Positions 1 through 6,446 of a stretch of 9,254 nt of DNA are shown one piece after another. The notes under the pieces are model-generated. The model was not told where the DNA came from. It saw nothing but the letters and a program-made list of their open reading frames with translations, and searched no databases. The DNA comes from an uncultured Eisenbergiella sp. (GTDB lineage Bacteria > Bacillota > Clostridia > Lachnospirales > Lachnospiraceae): the NCBI GenBank assembly GCA_948960675.1, contig CARDPF010000112.1, positions 1 to 9,254 on the forward strand, given 5' to 3'. Made by a program: the position numbers and the translations under genes. The first letter of the stretch is position 1, and every line of letters starts with the position of its first letter.

Positions 1-46
1 TACGATAAGAAAGATATAAGGAATAAGGGAGATTCCGTAGTAGTCG

Positions 47-88
47 GCATTGTGGAAAAATCAAAACTTTTGGATTTTTCCATAATGC
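47..88 (+). terminator. Long hairpin, candidate plus-strand terminator
   Basis: The arms 47-62 and 73-88 pair over 16 bases. Read as plus-strand RNA the stem is continuous with one G-U pair (52 with 83). Read as minus-strand RNA that position is an A-C mismatch. An inner alternative pairing of CAAAA with TTTTG (62-66 and 68-72) would lengthen the stem with one bulged base. The plus strand continues TTGTCTTTT, a loose U-rich tail, so this could end a transcript entering from the left. The tail is imperfect, so it may instead be an inverted repeat belonging to a mobile element. Confidence 0.4.
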
Positions 89-135
89 TTGTCTTTTGGT
101 CTTTGGTTCGGAATAGTGTGGTGCTGGGCAGTTTT

Positions 136-189
136 TTATGGGGCAATAACGCAGTAAACTTTCTCTGCTCCTAACGCTGTACTACTCAT
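136..189 (-). CDS. Possible 17-residue peptide (leader or gene remnant)
   Basis: The minus strand has GGGAGG followed eight bases later by ATG at 189-187 and encodes MSSTALGAEKVYCVIAP before a TAA at 138-136. The ATG overlaps the end of another minus-strand frame that is open from 274 and stops with TAG at 184-182. That arrangement is typical of translationally coupled genes. The upstream frame has 30 codons and no good start near its beginning, so it looks like the tail of a truncated gene. The peptide could therefore be the intact start of a second gene cut short, a leader peptide, or chance. I recognise neither sequence. The ribosome binding site is the only strong evidence. Confidence 0.2.
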   Translation of the reverse strand: MSSTALGAEKVYCVIAP

Positions 190-248
190 GTTCATTTCCT
201 CCCATTCTCTTTGATAAATGATTGATAATTGCTAACACAGTTTCCTCA

Positions 249-278
249 AATATCTTTGTTGCACCTATAAACCGTCAA
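249..278 (-). promoter_or_regulatory. Weak candidate promoter, minus strand
   Basis: TTGACG (278-273) is a five-of-six match to a -35 box. GATATT (254-249), 18 bp further on, is a four-of-six match to a -10 box. Transcription would start near 242 and run toward the 17-codon frame at 189. One copy of the 10-bp direct repeat lies inside the spacer. In AT-rich DNA a match of this quality can occur by chance. Confidence 0.25.
255..264. repeat. 10-bp direct repeat, copy 1 (TTTGTTGCAC)
   Basis: The same ten bases, TTTGTTGCAC, recur at 352-361 in the same orientation. The two copies flank 87 bp that contain two hairpins. Such a pair could be target-site or attachment-site copies, but ten bases in AT-rich DNA is also compatible with chance. 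Confidence 0.4.
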
Positions 279-286
279 AAGTGCGC

Positions 287-323
287 AAAAAAGGACATTT
301 CACTGCTATTTGAAATGTCCTTT
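287..323 (-). terminator. Rho-independent terminator of the rel-hemZ operon
   Basis: The arms 290-302 and 311-323 form a perfect 13-bp stem (AAAGGACATTTCA pairing with TGAAATGTCCTTT) around an 8-base loop. On the minus strand the stem runs directly into TTTTTT (292-287), the classic intrinsic terminator layout. It lies about 100 bases after the hemZ stop and is oriented to end that transcript. Nothing comparable follows the stem on the plus strand. Confidence 0.75.
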
Positions 324-325
324 GG

Positions 326-344
326 GTGGTGTTACTGACACCAC
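326..344. repeat. Short GC-rich hairpin next to the terminator
   Basis: GTGGTGT (326-332) and ACACCAC (338-344) form a perfect 7-bp stem with a 5-base loop. It is two bases from the terminator stem, so the hemZ transcript would fold into two hairpins in a row before the U-run. It may help termination or protect the 3' end of the message. It could also be part of a recombination site. Confidence 0.5.
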
Positions 345-351
345 TAAATTA

Positions 352-361
352 TTTGTTGCAC
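352..361. repeat. 10-bp direct repeat, copy 2 (TTTGTTGCAC)
   Basis: This is the second copy of the repeat at 255-264. It lies 64 bp beyond the hemZ stop codon, on the far side of the hairpin pair. Confidence 0.4.
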
Positions 362-424
362 TTTGGGATTTTTTTAGTACCCAATCATGCCAACTACTCA
401 ATGAATTTCCTTTTAGAAATCCAA

Positions 425-1927
425 TCAGCAATCACATAAAAGATGCTTTTTGCGCTCAATCATTTCCCCGATTCTCTCGATATATTGGGAAACGTCTTTC
501 ACATTCTCACACCGCTTAATCAGCCCGTCCGGGTATACCCTTTTTGATATGCTCCCGGCTCCGACAGCGATAATGGTCTGCACTTCCTCCATTATAAGAA
601 TATTATAAATTCCCTCTTTGCCTTCTTTGGCATATCCCACATTCTCAAAATTGCCGGACATATTTTTCTGACGGTACAGATAATAAGGCGCCATTCCCAG
701 GGCCCGTGCCGTCTGATCCGCGATCTCCATCGTCCTGTCCGTGTTATGCATCGTTAAAAGCCCGTTTTCCAAAATCCACTGGCTCAATCGGGAAGCCCGC
801 TTGACAGCCAGGGAATGGATGGTGAGGTTGTCCGGGGCAAGGCTTCGGATCCGCTCCATGGTATAGGCTACATCCGACTCGTTTTCCCCTGGAAGCCCCA
901 AAATCAAATCCATATTGATATTGTCAAAACCGGCACTGCGCGCCAGGAAAAAGGCCTGCTCCACCTGCTCCACAGTATGCCGCCTGCCGATCAAATCCAG
1001 CGTGCGCTGGTTCATCGTCTGGGGATTTACACTGATGCGGTTGACGCCGTAGCGTTTCATCACCTCCAGCCTATCGGCCGTGATGCTGTCCGCCCGGCCC
1101 GCCTCCACAGTAAACTCCAGCATCCCGTCGAGGGCAAAAGTACCGCGCACTTTAGCCAGCAGCCTTTCCATCTGCGCAGCGTCCAGCGTCGTGGGCGTGC
1201 CCCCGCCGATATATACGCTGTCCAGCGTTTTGTTCCCGTATATTTCCTGCACGTAATCCAACTCCTGCTCCAGCGCGTCCAGATACTCCCCCACCCTGTC
1301 TTTCCATGCGCAGATGGGAAAAGAGGTAAAGGAACAATACAGGCAGGTCGTAGGGCAAAACGGAATGCCGATGTAGAGACTATAACCCTCTTCACCATGA
1401 ATGGCGGACAAAATCTTTTTTTCTTTTTTTGCAATTTCCACGGAAAGCGCCGCTTTTTGCCCGGAAGCCAGATAGACCCTCTCCATATGGCCCAGAATCT
1501 CTTCTTCCGGCCGGCCCTGCTCCAAAAGCTGCATGGCAATCTTGACCGGCCGGATGCCGGTCAGCGTTCCCCACGGCAGCCGCTTATTCGTACATTGTCC
1601 CAGTATCCTGTACAAAAGCTGTTTTAAGTCATTTTTCGTCTGTATGCGGTCGCCGGGCGCAGTCAGCCTGCACAGCCACTGCCCCTCTTCCCAGGCTGCG
1701 GGTCTGGCCTCCTGCTTATCGCTATCCCTTCCGTCCCTTTCCCTGTACAGGCCGGCGCAAATCCGGTCCGGATAAAAATGTACAAAAAAAGCCGGCAGGC
1801 CCGGATCGCCTGCCAAATCTTTTTTTCCCTCCACAAACACTTTGACTTCCTGTTCCGGATAAAAGGCTTTTACCAGAGAATGGATGTCATATGCATAGTT
1901 GTCTTCATTGAGCGTCACTGTAATCAT
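425..1927 (-). CDS. hemZ: Radical SAM coproporphyrinogen dehydrogenase-like protein HemZ
   Basis: This is a cytoplasmic radical SAM enzyme of the HemZ branch of the HemN/HemW superfamily, annotated as an oxygen-independent coproporphyrinogen III dehydrogenase. The 4Fe-4S site is C191-x3-C195-x2-C198, in IGIPFCPTTCLYCSF. The SAM-binding GGGTPT motif is at 241-246. Further radical SAM core blocks are NRISVNPQT (296-304) and DLILGLPGE (340-348). PYYLYRQKNMSGNFENVGYA (414-433) is a HemZ-type block, and an N-terminal domain of about 180 residues precedes the barrel, as is usual for HemZ rather than HemN or HemW. The length of 500 residues is normal. ATG follows an AAGGA site that overlaps the stop of the preceding gene by 12 bp spacing, so the two are probably coupled. 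Many Clostridia carrying hemZ lack a full haem pathway, so the true substrate is uncertain. The last few residues are followed by AT-rich DNA. Confidence 0.93.
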   Translation of the reverse strand: MITVTLNEDNYAYDIHSLVKAFYPEQEVKVFVEGKKDLAGDPGLPAFFVHFYPDRICAGLYRERDGRDSDKQEARPAAWEEGQWLCRLTAPGDRIQTKNDLKQLLYRILGQCTNKRLPWGTLTGIRPVKIAMQLLEQGRPEEEILGHMERVYLASGQKAALSVEIAKKEKKILSAIHGEEGYSLYIGIPFCPTTCLYCSFTSFPICAWKDRVGEYLDALEQELDYVQEIYGNKTLDSVYIGGGTPTTLDAAQMERLLAKVRGTFALDGMLEFTVEAGRADSITADRLEVMKRYGVNRISVNPQTMNQRTLDLIGRRHTVEQVEQAFFLARSAGFDNINMDLILGLPGENESDVAYTMERIRSLAPDNLTIHSLAVKRASRLSQWILENGLLTMHNTDRTMEIADQTARALGMAPYYLYRQKNMSGNFENVGYAKEGKEGIYNILIMEEVQTIIAVGAGSISKRVYPDGLIKRCENVKDVSQYIERIGEMIERKKHLLCDC

Positions 1928-1939
1928 TTTTTCGATTCC

Positions 1940-2572
1940 TTACACACAAAAGGGATTATATTGCTGCTCTGCGCCGATGGTGGTTTCCTCCCCGTGTCCG
2001 GGATAAACCTTCGTCTCTTTGGGAAGTATAAACAGTTTTTCTTTGATGGAACGGATTAATTTGCCCATGCTGCCGGTGGGAAAATCCGTCCGCCCCACGG
2101 ATGCCGCAAACAGCGTATCCCCCGCGACCAAAAATCCGGCTTCCGGCACATAATAGCAACAGCTTCCCACCGTATGGCCGGGAGTGGCAATCACCTGCAG
2201 TAAAATTCCCGCCAGCAAAAGTTCCTGCCCGTCAGTCAGCCATTCATCCGGCAGAATCGTTGCTTTCCTGCCCGCCTGCGCGGAAACGTTGACATAAGGA
2301 TCCTGACAAACCACTTTTTCTTCCTCCAGCGCATAAATCTTTGCACCGGAAAGCTCCCGCAGCTTTTCTGCCCCCCAAATGTGGTCAAAGTGTCCGTGGG
2401 TCAAAAGAATCGCCGCCACAGACAATCCCTTTGCCTGCAGGGCTTCATAAATATCCGCCCCCCTGTCCCCCGGATCCACAAAAACCACGTCACTACCGCC
2501 TTCGCGGTATAAAAAATAGCAATTTGTGGCACACACGCCCAGCGTCATGCGCCCGATTTTAATATCCGACAT
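1940..2572 (-). CDS. Metallo-beta-lactamase fold hydrolase (glyoxalase II-like)
   Basis: This is a 210-residue cytoplasmic metallo-hydrolase of the small glyoxalase II-like (YqgX/YcbL) group, which typically hydrolyses thioesters such as S-lactoylglutathione analogues. The full two-metal site is visible: H59-x-H61-x-D63-H64 in LTHGHFDHIWG, H133 in TPGHTVGS, D152 in AGDTLF, and H193 in YPGHGEET. The C-terminal NPF is typical of the group. There is no signal peptide and no separate C-terminal glutathione-binding domain, so the thiol partner is unknown. ATG follows GAGGG by five bases, and that site sits just after the rel stop, 15 bp upstream. The gene lies between rel and hemZ, an arrangement widely seen in Clostridia. 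The fold and active site are secure. The substrate is not. Confidence 0.93.
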   Translation of the reverse strand: MSDIKIGRMTLGVCATNCYFLYREGGSDVVFVDPGDRGADIYEALQAKGLSVAAILLTHGHFDHIWGAEKLRELSGAKIYALEEEKVVCQDPYVNVSAQAGRKATILPDEWLTDGQELLLAGILLQVIATPGHTVGSCCYYVPEAGFLVAGDTLFAASVGRTDFPTGSMGKLIRSIKEKLFILPKETKVYPGHGEETTIGAEQQYNPFCV

Positions 2573-2587
2573 CTGTCCCTCTTTTCC

Positions 2588-5053
2588 TCAGCCGGTAGTC
2601 CGCCCGATATCGATCACATTCCCCACATTGCGCAGCCTGGTCACGATATGGTGAAGTTCCTCCCTGCCGCTGATCTCAAAGGAGACCACAATCGTGGCGA
2701 CTCCCTGTTTATTGGTCCTGGTATTCAGGGAAAGAATATCCACATTGCCCTCCGAAAGCGTCTTTGTGATATCCGCCAAAAGCCCGCTTCTGTCATAAGC
2801 ATAAATACTGATTTCCGTGATATATTTTTCCCCCTGCGTCCCCCCGTCCGTCTGCTCCCATTCCGCCTCTATGAGGCGGGGCCGCTCGATCTGCGGCAGG
2901 TTGAGCACATTGATGCAGTCCGTGCGGTGGATGGAAATACCGCGTCCCCTGGTGATGAAGCCCACGATCTCATCCCCCGGCACCGGGGAACAGCATTTGG
3001 AAAACCGTACCGCCACGTCATGGATTCCCTTGACCACAATACCATTTTTGCCCTTGGCCTGCATACGCAGGTTATAGTTTTCGCTGTTTTCCGCAACGGA
3101 CGCCAAAACCTCTTCGTTGGAGACGATTCTGGGATGGTCTTTGTCCCAAAGTTCCTGCATCCGGTTGGCAATCTGCCCCTCTTTTAAGGCGCCATGCCCA
3201 ATGGCCGCCAGCACCGAATCCCAGTCCATAAAACCGTACTTTTTCATCACGGCATTCTGGTACTCCGTCTTCATGACATCCCCGAGATTGACATTTCTGG
3301 CTTTGCAGTAAGAATAGAAAAGTTCCTTTCCTTTCAGGATATTCTCTTCCTTGACCTCGTTTTTAAACCACTGGTTGATCTTGTTTCTGGCCTGGGTGCT
3401 TTTTACCACCTTCAGCCAGTCGCGGCTTGGCCCCTTGGAATTCTGGGAGGTTAAAATCTCCACCTGATCGCCGTTTTGGATCTCGTAATCAATGGTCACC
3501 AGCTTTCCGTTGACCCGAGCCCCGATCATCTTGTTTCCCACGGCCGAGTGGACGCTATAGGCAAAATCTATGGTCGTGGAACCCGCAGGCAGGGTCTTGA
3601 CATCCCCCGTGGGGGTAAAACAGTATACATTGTCCGAAAACAGATCCAGGTCGCTCTTTAGTACGTTCATGAATTCCCGGTTATCGGACATTTCCCGCTG
3701 CCATTCCAAAATCTGGCGCAGCCAGGAAAGCTTCTCCGCCTCCTGCTCCTCCACCTTTTTCCCATCCGAGGCCTCTTTATATTTCCAATGCGCCGCAATC
3801 CCGTATTCCGCCACCCGGTGCATGTCATAAGTCCGGATTTGAATCTCAAACGGCTGCCCGGTGCTGCCAATCAGCGTCGTGTGCAGGGACTGGTACATGT
3901 TGGGCTTGGGCATGGCGATGTAGTCTTTGAAGCGCCCGGGAATGGGTTTATACATCTCATGAATCACGCCAAGGGCGGCATAGCAGTCCTTGACGGAATC
4001 CACAATAATGCGGACCGCAAACAAATCATAAATCTGGTCTATGGTTTTCTGCTGGTTCTTCATTTTCTTATAAATACTGAAAAAATGCTTCACACGGCCG
4101 TCGATTTTGGCTTCGATTCCCGCTTTTTTGATATGATCCCCGACTTCCAGAACGATGGCTTCGATATACTTCTCCCGTTCGCTCTTGCGCATGGCGATTT
4201 TTTCCACCAGGTCATAATACACGTCCGGTTCCAGATATTTTAACGATAGATCATCCAACTCCACCTTGATTCTGGAAATGCCCAGGCGCTGCGCAATGGG
4301 AGCGTAAATATCCATCGTCTCCCGGGCAATTCGGATCTGCTTTTCATGGGGCATGTGCTTCAATGTACGCATGTTATGCAGCCGGTCCGCAAGCTTGATC
4401 AGGATGACGCGGATATCCTTGGCCATGGCCATAAACATTTTGCGCAGGTTCTCCGCCTGCATTTCCAGCTGCGCTTCCGTCTTGTTGCCGGAATTCTCCG
4501 CCAAATGCAAATGCAGAAGCTTCGTCACCCCGTCCACCAAAAGCGCCACGTCCGGACTGAAGGTATCGGCGATCTCCTCACAGGTCATGATGGTATCCTC
4601 CACCACGTCGTGCAAAATCCCCGCCACGATCGTTTCCTTATCCAGTTCCAGATCCGCCAAAATGATCGCCACATACAGCGGATGGATAATATAAGGCTCC
4701 CCCGATTTGCGCACCTGGTCTTTGTGCGCCTCGCCCGCGATGCGGTACGCTTTCTCAATCATGGAAATATCACCCGACGGATGGTATTTGCGCACCCGCT
4801 CGATCAGGTCGTTATACAACTCCTGCGGACTTTTGTACTCCTGAATGTCCTCAATCCGGCCGTCATCCAGCACCAGTTCCGTGGCGCCTTCCTGCTCCCT
4901 GTTTGCCTGTTCTTCCTTTTCCTGTGCTATTCCCATATATCCCCCCGCATGCCGCAGGCCTGCCAGTCCTGTTATATCCACACCCCTGTCGCCTGTGCCG
5001 TTTCCACGGCCCATACGCCGGGGCGCATACTCGTGATTTCCATATTCTTCCAT
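2588..5053 (-). CDS. rel: Bifunctional (p)ppGpp synthetase/hydrolase Rel
   Basis: This long RelA/SpoT-homologue makes and degrades the alarmone (p)ppGpp. The hydrolase HD domain (about 95-245) keeps H124, H148-D149, E152-D153 and D223. The synthetase domain (about 305-430) keeps RFKD (374-377), the bifunctional signature, with D343 and E403 (EIQIRT) as probable metal ligands. Both activities should therefore be intact. A TGS domain follows (about 477-537), then a helical region, a Cys-rich zinc-finger-like segment (C687, C688, H709, C713) and a C-terminal ACT domain (about 745-816). At 821 residues it is longer than the 734-residue B. subtilis Rel because of an N-terminal extension. ATG 5053 lacks a clear ribosome binding site. 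ATG 4936 (Met40), preceded by GGGGGG, is a reasonable alternative giving 782 residues. It heads an operon with the hydrolase and hemZ. Confidence 0.96.
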   Translation of the reverse strand: MEEYGNHEYAPRRMGRGNGTGDRGVDITGLAGLRHAGGYMGIAQEKEEQANREQEGATELVLDDGRIEDIQEYKSPQELYNDLIERVRKYHPSGDISMIEKAYRIAGEAHKDQVRKSGEPYIIHPLYVAIILADLELDKETIVAGILHDVVEDTIMTCEEIADTFSPDVALLVDGVTKLLHLHLAENSGNKTEAQLEMQAENLRKMFMAMAKDIRVILIKLADRLHNMRTLKHMPHEKQIRIARETMDIYAPIAQRLGISRIKVELDDLSLKYLEPDVYYDLVEKIAMRKSEREKYIEAIVLEVGDHIKKAGIEAKIDGRVKHFFSIYKKMKNQQKTIDQIYDLFAVRIIVDSVKDCYAALGVIHEMYKPIPGRFKDYIAMPKPNMYQSLHTTLIGSTGQPFEIQIRTYDMHRVAEYGIAAHWKYKEASDGKKVEEQEAEKLSWLRQILEWQREMSDNREFMNVLKSDLDLFSDNVYCFTPTGDVKTLPAGSTTIDFAYSVHSAVGNKMIGARVNGKLVTIDYEIQNGDQVEILTSQNSKGPSRDWLKVVKSTQARNKINQWFKNEVKEENILKGKELFYSYCKARNVNLGDVMKTEYQNAVMKKYGFMDWDSVLAAIGHGALKEGQIANRMQELWDKDHPRIVSNEEVLASVAENSENYNLRMQAKGKNGIVVKGIHDVAVRFSKCCSPVPGDEIVGFITRGRGISIHRTDCINVLNLPQIERPRLIEAEWEQTDGGTQGEKYITEISIYAYDRSGLLADITKTLSEGNVDILSLNTRTNKQGVATIVVSFEISGREELHHIVTRLRNVGNVIDIGRTTG
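4934..4946 (-). promoter_or_regulatory. Alternative ribosome binding site and ATG for rel (Met40)
   Basis: Minus-strand GGGGGG (4946-4941) stands four bases before ATG (4936-4934). By contrast, the outermost ATG at 5053 is preceded only by TTGTTAAAAG. The residues between the two starts are rich in Gly and Arg and do not resemble the Rel family. G-only pairing to 16S rRNA is imperfect and the spacing is short, so this is a candidate rather than a settled start. Confidence 0.4.
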
Positions 5054-5185
5054 CTTTTAACAATTATATGCCTTACCCTCAGTGGACAAAGGGTACGTGT
5101 TGCAGTTTAAATATATTCAAAAAATCATTCATTCCTGTGTCGCGGTTTTACACCACCCTACAGCCCAAAAATGAAAATTAACTAT

Positions 5186-5214
5186 ATTATAGTATCTCTT
5201 TCCCGCAAAGTCAA
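5186..5214 (-). promoter_or_regulatory. Sigma-A-type promoter of the rel operon
   Basis: TTGACT (5214-5209) and a perfect TATAAT (5191-5186) are separated by exactly 17 bp on the minus strand. Transcription should begin near 5179, giving a leader of about 126 bases before ATG 5053, or about 243 before ATG 4936. Apart from a 6-bp stem (5074-5079 with 5090-5095) I see no riboswitch or attenuator in the leader. A second TATAAT-like box (5068-5063) has no good -35 box. Confidence 0.8.
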
Positions 5215-5282
5215 TAAAGTTACTGCGCAGACCACCAAAATCGTAACAGTAACGTTCCTCCCGCAAAATGGAAAAAACGCTC

Positions 5283-5313
5283 TTGACTTTGACACGGTGT
5301 TATCCCCTATACT
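5283..5313 (+). promoter_or_regulatory. MerR-type promoter with 19-bp spacer
   Basis: TTGACT (5283-5288) and TATACT (5308-5313) are 19 bp apart rather than the usual 17. Over-long spacers of 19-20 bp are the hallmark of promoters that MerR-family activators untwist. The spacer contains a perfect ACAC-G-GTGT dyad (5292-5300), and TCCCC/GGGGA arms (5303-5307 and 5314-5318) bracket the -10 box. Either could be the operator. The promoter lies just upstream of the MerR gene, so autoregulation is likely. A strong AAAGGAGGG site (5322-5330) leads to ATG 5337, leaving a leader of under 20 bases. Confidence 0.8.
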
Positions 5314-5336
5314 GGGGAAAGAAAGGAGGGTAACGT

Positions 5337-6332
5337 ATGGAAAATCTCACAATCAGCCAGGTTTCCAGAATGTACGAAGTTACGCCGCGGATGCTTCGCC
5401 ATTATGAAAAGCTTGGCCTGATCCATGCACAGCGCCACAAGGATTATGCCTACCGGACGTACGACGGGGAGGCCCTGCAATGCCTGCAGCAAATCATCAT
5501 TCTCCGGAAACTGCGCATTCCCCTCAAAGAGATCGCCGTCATTCTGCGCGATACCACACAGAGGGAAGCCCTGCGCCTTTTGCAGGAACAGCTTTCGGAA
5601 CTTGACGATGAAATCAATTCACTCACTCTCATACGGAGTCTTCTGGTACAATTTACGGACCGGCTGGGAGAAAGCCTGAAACGGCGGACACATTTTGATT
5701 TGCTGGGGGATGCTGCCCTTGTGGAGATTGTGGGCACGCTTTCCTTTCCCAAAACAACAATAAAGGAGAATCATAATATGGAAAATTTAAACAAAGCCGA
5801 AAAAGTTTTGGACAAGTCCCTGCCGGTAAGAATCCTGCAGCTGCCTCCCTACACCGTAGCGTCCTTTCATTATATCGGAGAAAATCCGGAAGAAAACGTA
5901 GGGGAAGTCGTCTCTAAATTTATACAGGAAAGCGGGCTTTACCGGAAAAAGCCGGATGCACGCATGTTTGGCTTCAACCACCCCAATCCCGGCGTTTTGA
6001 AAGACGGAACCTACGGATATGAGGACCAGGTTACGATTCCGGAAGATATGGAAGTGAAAGCGCCCATGGTCAAAAAACAGTTTGCCGGCGGCTTATACGC
6101 CGTCCTGACCATTCCCTTCCCGGAATTTCATCTTTGGGAAGCCCTGACCAGATGGGTGAACGAAAGCCCGGATTTTGAACCGGACTACAGTGAACTGGGG
6201 GAAGAGATCATGGGCGGCTGTCTGGAGGAACATTTAAACTGGGTATACGCCGCGCATAACGGCTGGAAGGAGGACGGCCTCCCCGGGCAGATCGACCTGA
6301 TGCTTCCTATCCGGCACCGGAAAAAGGGTTAA
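5337..6332 (+). CDS. MerR-family regulator with GyrI-like effector-binding domain
   Basis: This is a probable ligand-responsive transcription activator of 331 residues. Residues 1-70 form the MerR winged helix (TISQVSRMYEVTPRMLRHYE, then YAYRTYDGEALQCL). About 75-112 is the dimerising coiled coil. Residues 113-147 are a linker. About 155-328 form a GyrI-like/AraC effector-binding domain, with YGYEDQVTIPED (226-237) matching the family core. This is the architecture of multidrug-sensing regulators such as BmrR and TipA, which bind amphipathic or cationic compounds. No transporter gene lies beside it, so the regulon and ligand are unknown. The gene is transcribed away from rel and toward the serpin. 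An in-frame internal start at Met148 is noted separately. The family call is firm. The ligand class is inferred only from the domain. Confidence 0.92.
   Translation: MENLTISQVSRMYEVTPRMLRHYEKLGLIHAQRHKDYAYRTYDGEALQCLQQIIILRKLRIPLKEIAVILRDTTQREALRLLQEQLSELDDEINSLTLIRSLLVQFTDRLGESLKRRTHFDLLGDAALVEIVGTLSFPKTTIKENHNMENLNKAEKVLDKSLPVRILQLPPYTVASFHYIGENPEENVGEVVSKFIQESGLYRKKPDARMFGFNHPNPGVLKDGTYGYEDQVTIPEDMEVKAPMVKKQFAGGLYAVLTIPFPEFHLWEALTRWVNESPDFEPDYSELGEEIMGGCLEEHLNWVYAAHNGWKEDGLPGQIDLMLPIRHRKKG
5762..5780 (+). promoter_or_regulatory. Internal ribosome binding site and ATG within the MerR gene
   Basis: AAAGGAGA (5762-5769) is followed eight bases later by ATG (5778-5780), in frame at codon 148. 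This is exactly at the linker before the effector-binding domain. Initiation here would give a 184-residue stand-alone GyrI-like protein. The site is as good as that of the main start, and both products would begin MENL. A comparable in-frame short product is known for Streptomyces TipA. Whether this start is used cannot be seen from sequence. Confidence 0.55.
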
Positions 6333-6381
6333 TCTTACCCCCGCAAAATCGCGCACAGGGCACGGTTTTGACTTCGCAGGG

Positions 6382-6398
6382 TTATGCATGTTGCATAA
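6382..6398. repeat. Small inverted repeat after the MerR gene
   Basis: TTATGCA (6382-6388) and TGCATAA (6392-6398) form a perfect 7-bp dyad around three bases. It lies between the MerR stop and the GC-rich hairpin. It could be a protein-binding site or a minor hairpin, and no function can be assigned. Confidence 0.3.
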
Positions 6399-6446
6399 AT
6401 ATGACGGCAGGCCGCCCGTTAAAGGGCTCCGGCCTGCCGCCATATT
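6398..6446. terminator. GC-rich hairpin between convergent genes, probable two-way terminator
   Basis: CGGCAGGCCG (6405-6414) pairs perfectly with CGGCCTGCCG (6430-6439). One mismatch outside this, six more pairs (6398-6403 with 6441-6446) extend the stem to about 17 positions, and CCC/GGG can pair inside the loop. It separates the convergent MerR and serpin genes and touches the serpin stop codon at 6446. The flanks are AT-rich on both sides but lack a long U-run, so termination is likely but not ideal. Confidence 0.55.

Larger units (their letters stand above)
1..286. other. AT-rich stretch with no convincing gene; possible element or rearrangement edge
   Basis: This stretch is visibly richer in A and T than the operon that follows. 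One plus-strand frame is open from base 1 to a TAA at 172-174 (57 codons), but it has no recognisable family and runs through a strong hairpin, so I do not call it a gene. The other two plus frames stop at 6-8 and 17-19, and either could be the end of a gene lying to the left. On the minus strand there are only very short frames, described separately. Known clostridial gene order would put hisS and aspS after hemZ, and neither is seen here. My inference is that this is the edge of an inserted or rearranged segment. No transposase or integrase can be identified. Confidence 0.4.

Noticed and set aside
1..174. Plus-strand frame open from the left edge as the end of a gene
   Set aside because: It runs through a 16-pair hairpin, has no recognisable sequence, and 57 codons can stay open by chance in one of six frames.
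310..519. 69-codon plus-strand frame spanning the hairpins and the hemZ end
   Set aside because: It starts within the terminator hairpin, overlaps hemZ antisense, and has no ribosome binding site or recognisable sequence.
815..1627. 270-codon plus-strand open frame opposite hemZ
   Set aside because: It is fully antisense to a gene with clear radical SAM motifs, has no ribosome binding site or recognisable domain, and reads as a shadow frame.
5054..5185. rel leader as a riboswitch or T-box
   Set aside because: Only a 6-bp stem with a 10-base loop is evident. No T-box motif, terminator or known riboswitch core is visible.
5260..6349. CCCGCAAAAT at 5260-5269 and 6340-6349 flanking the MerR gene, as possible element ends
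   Set aside because: Dozens of chance 10-bp repeat pairs are expected in a 9-kb window, and there are no terminal inverted repeats or recombinase to support an element.
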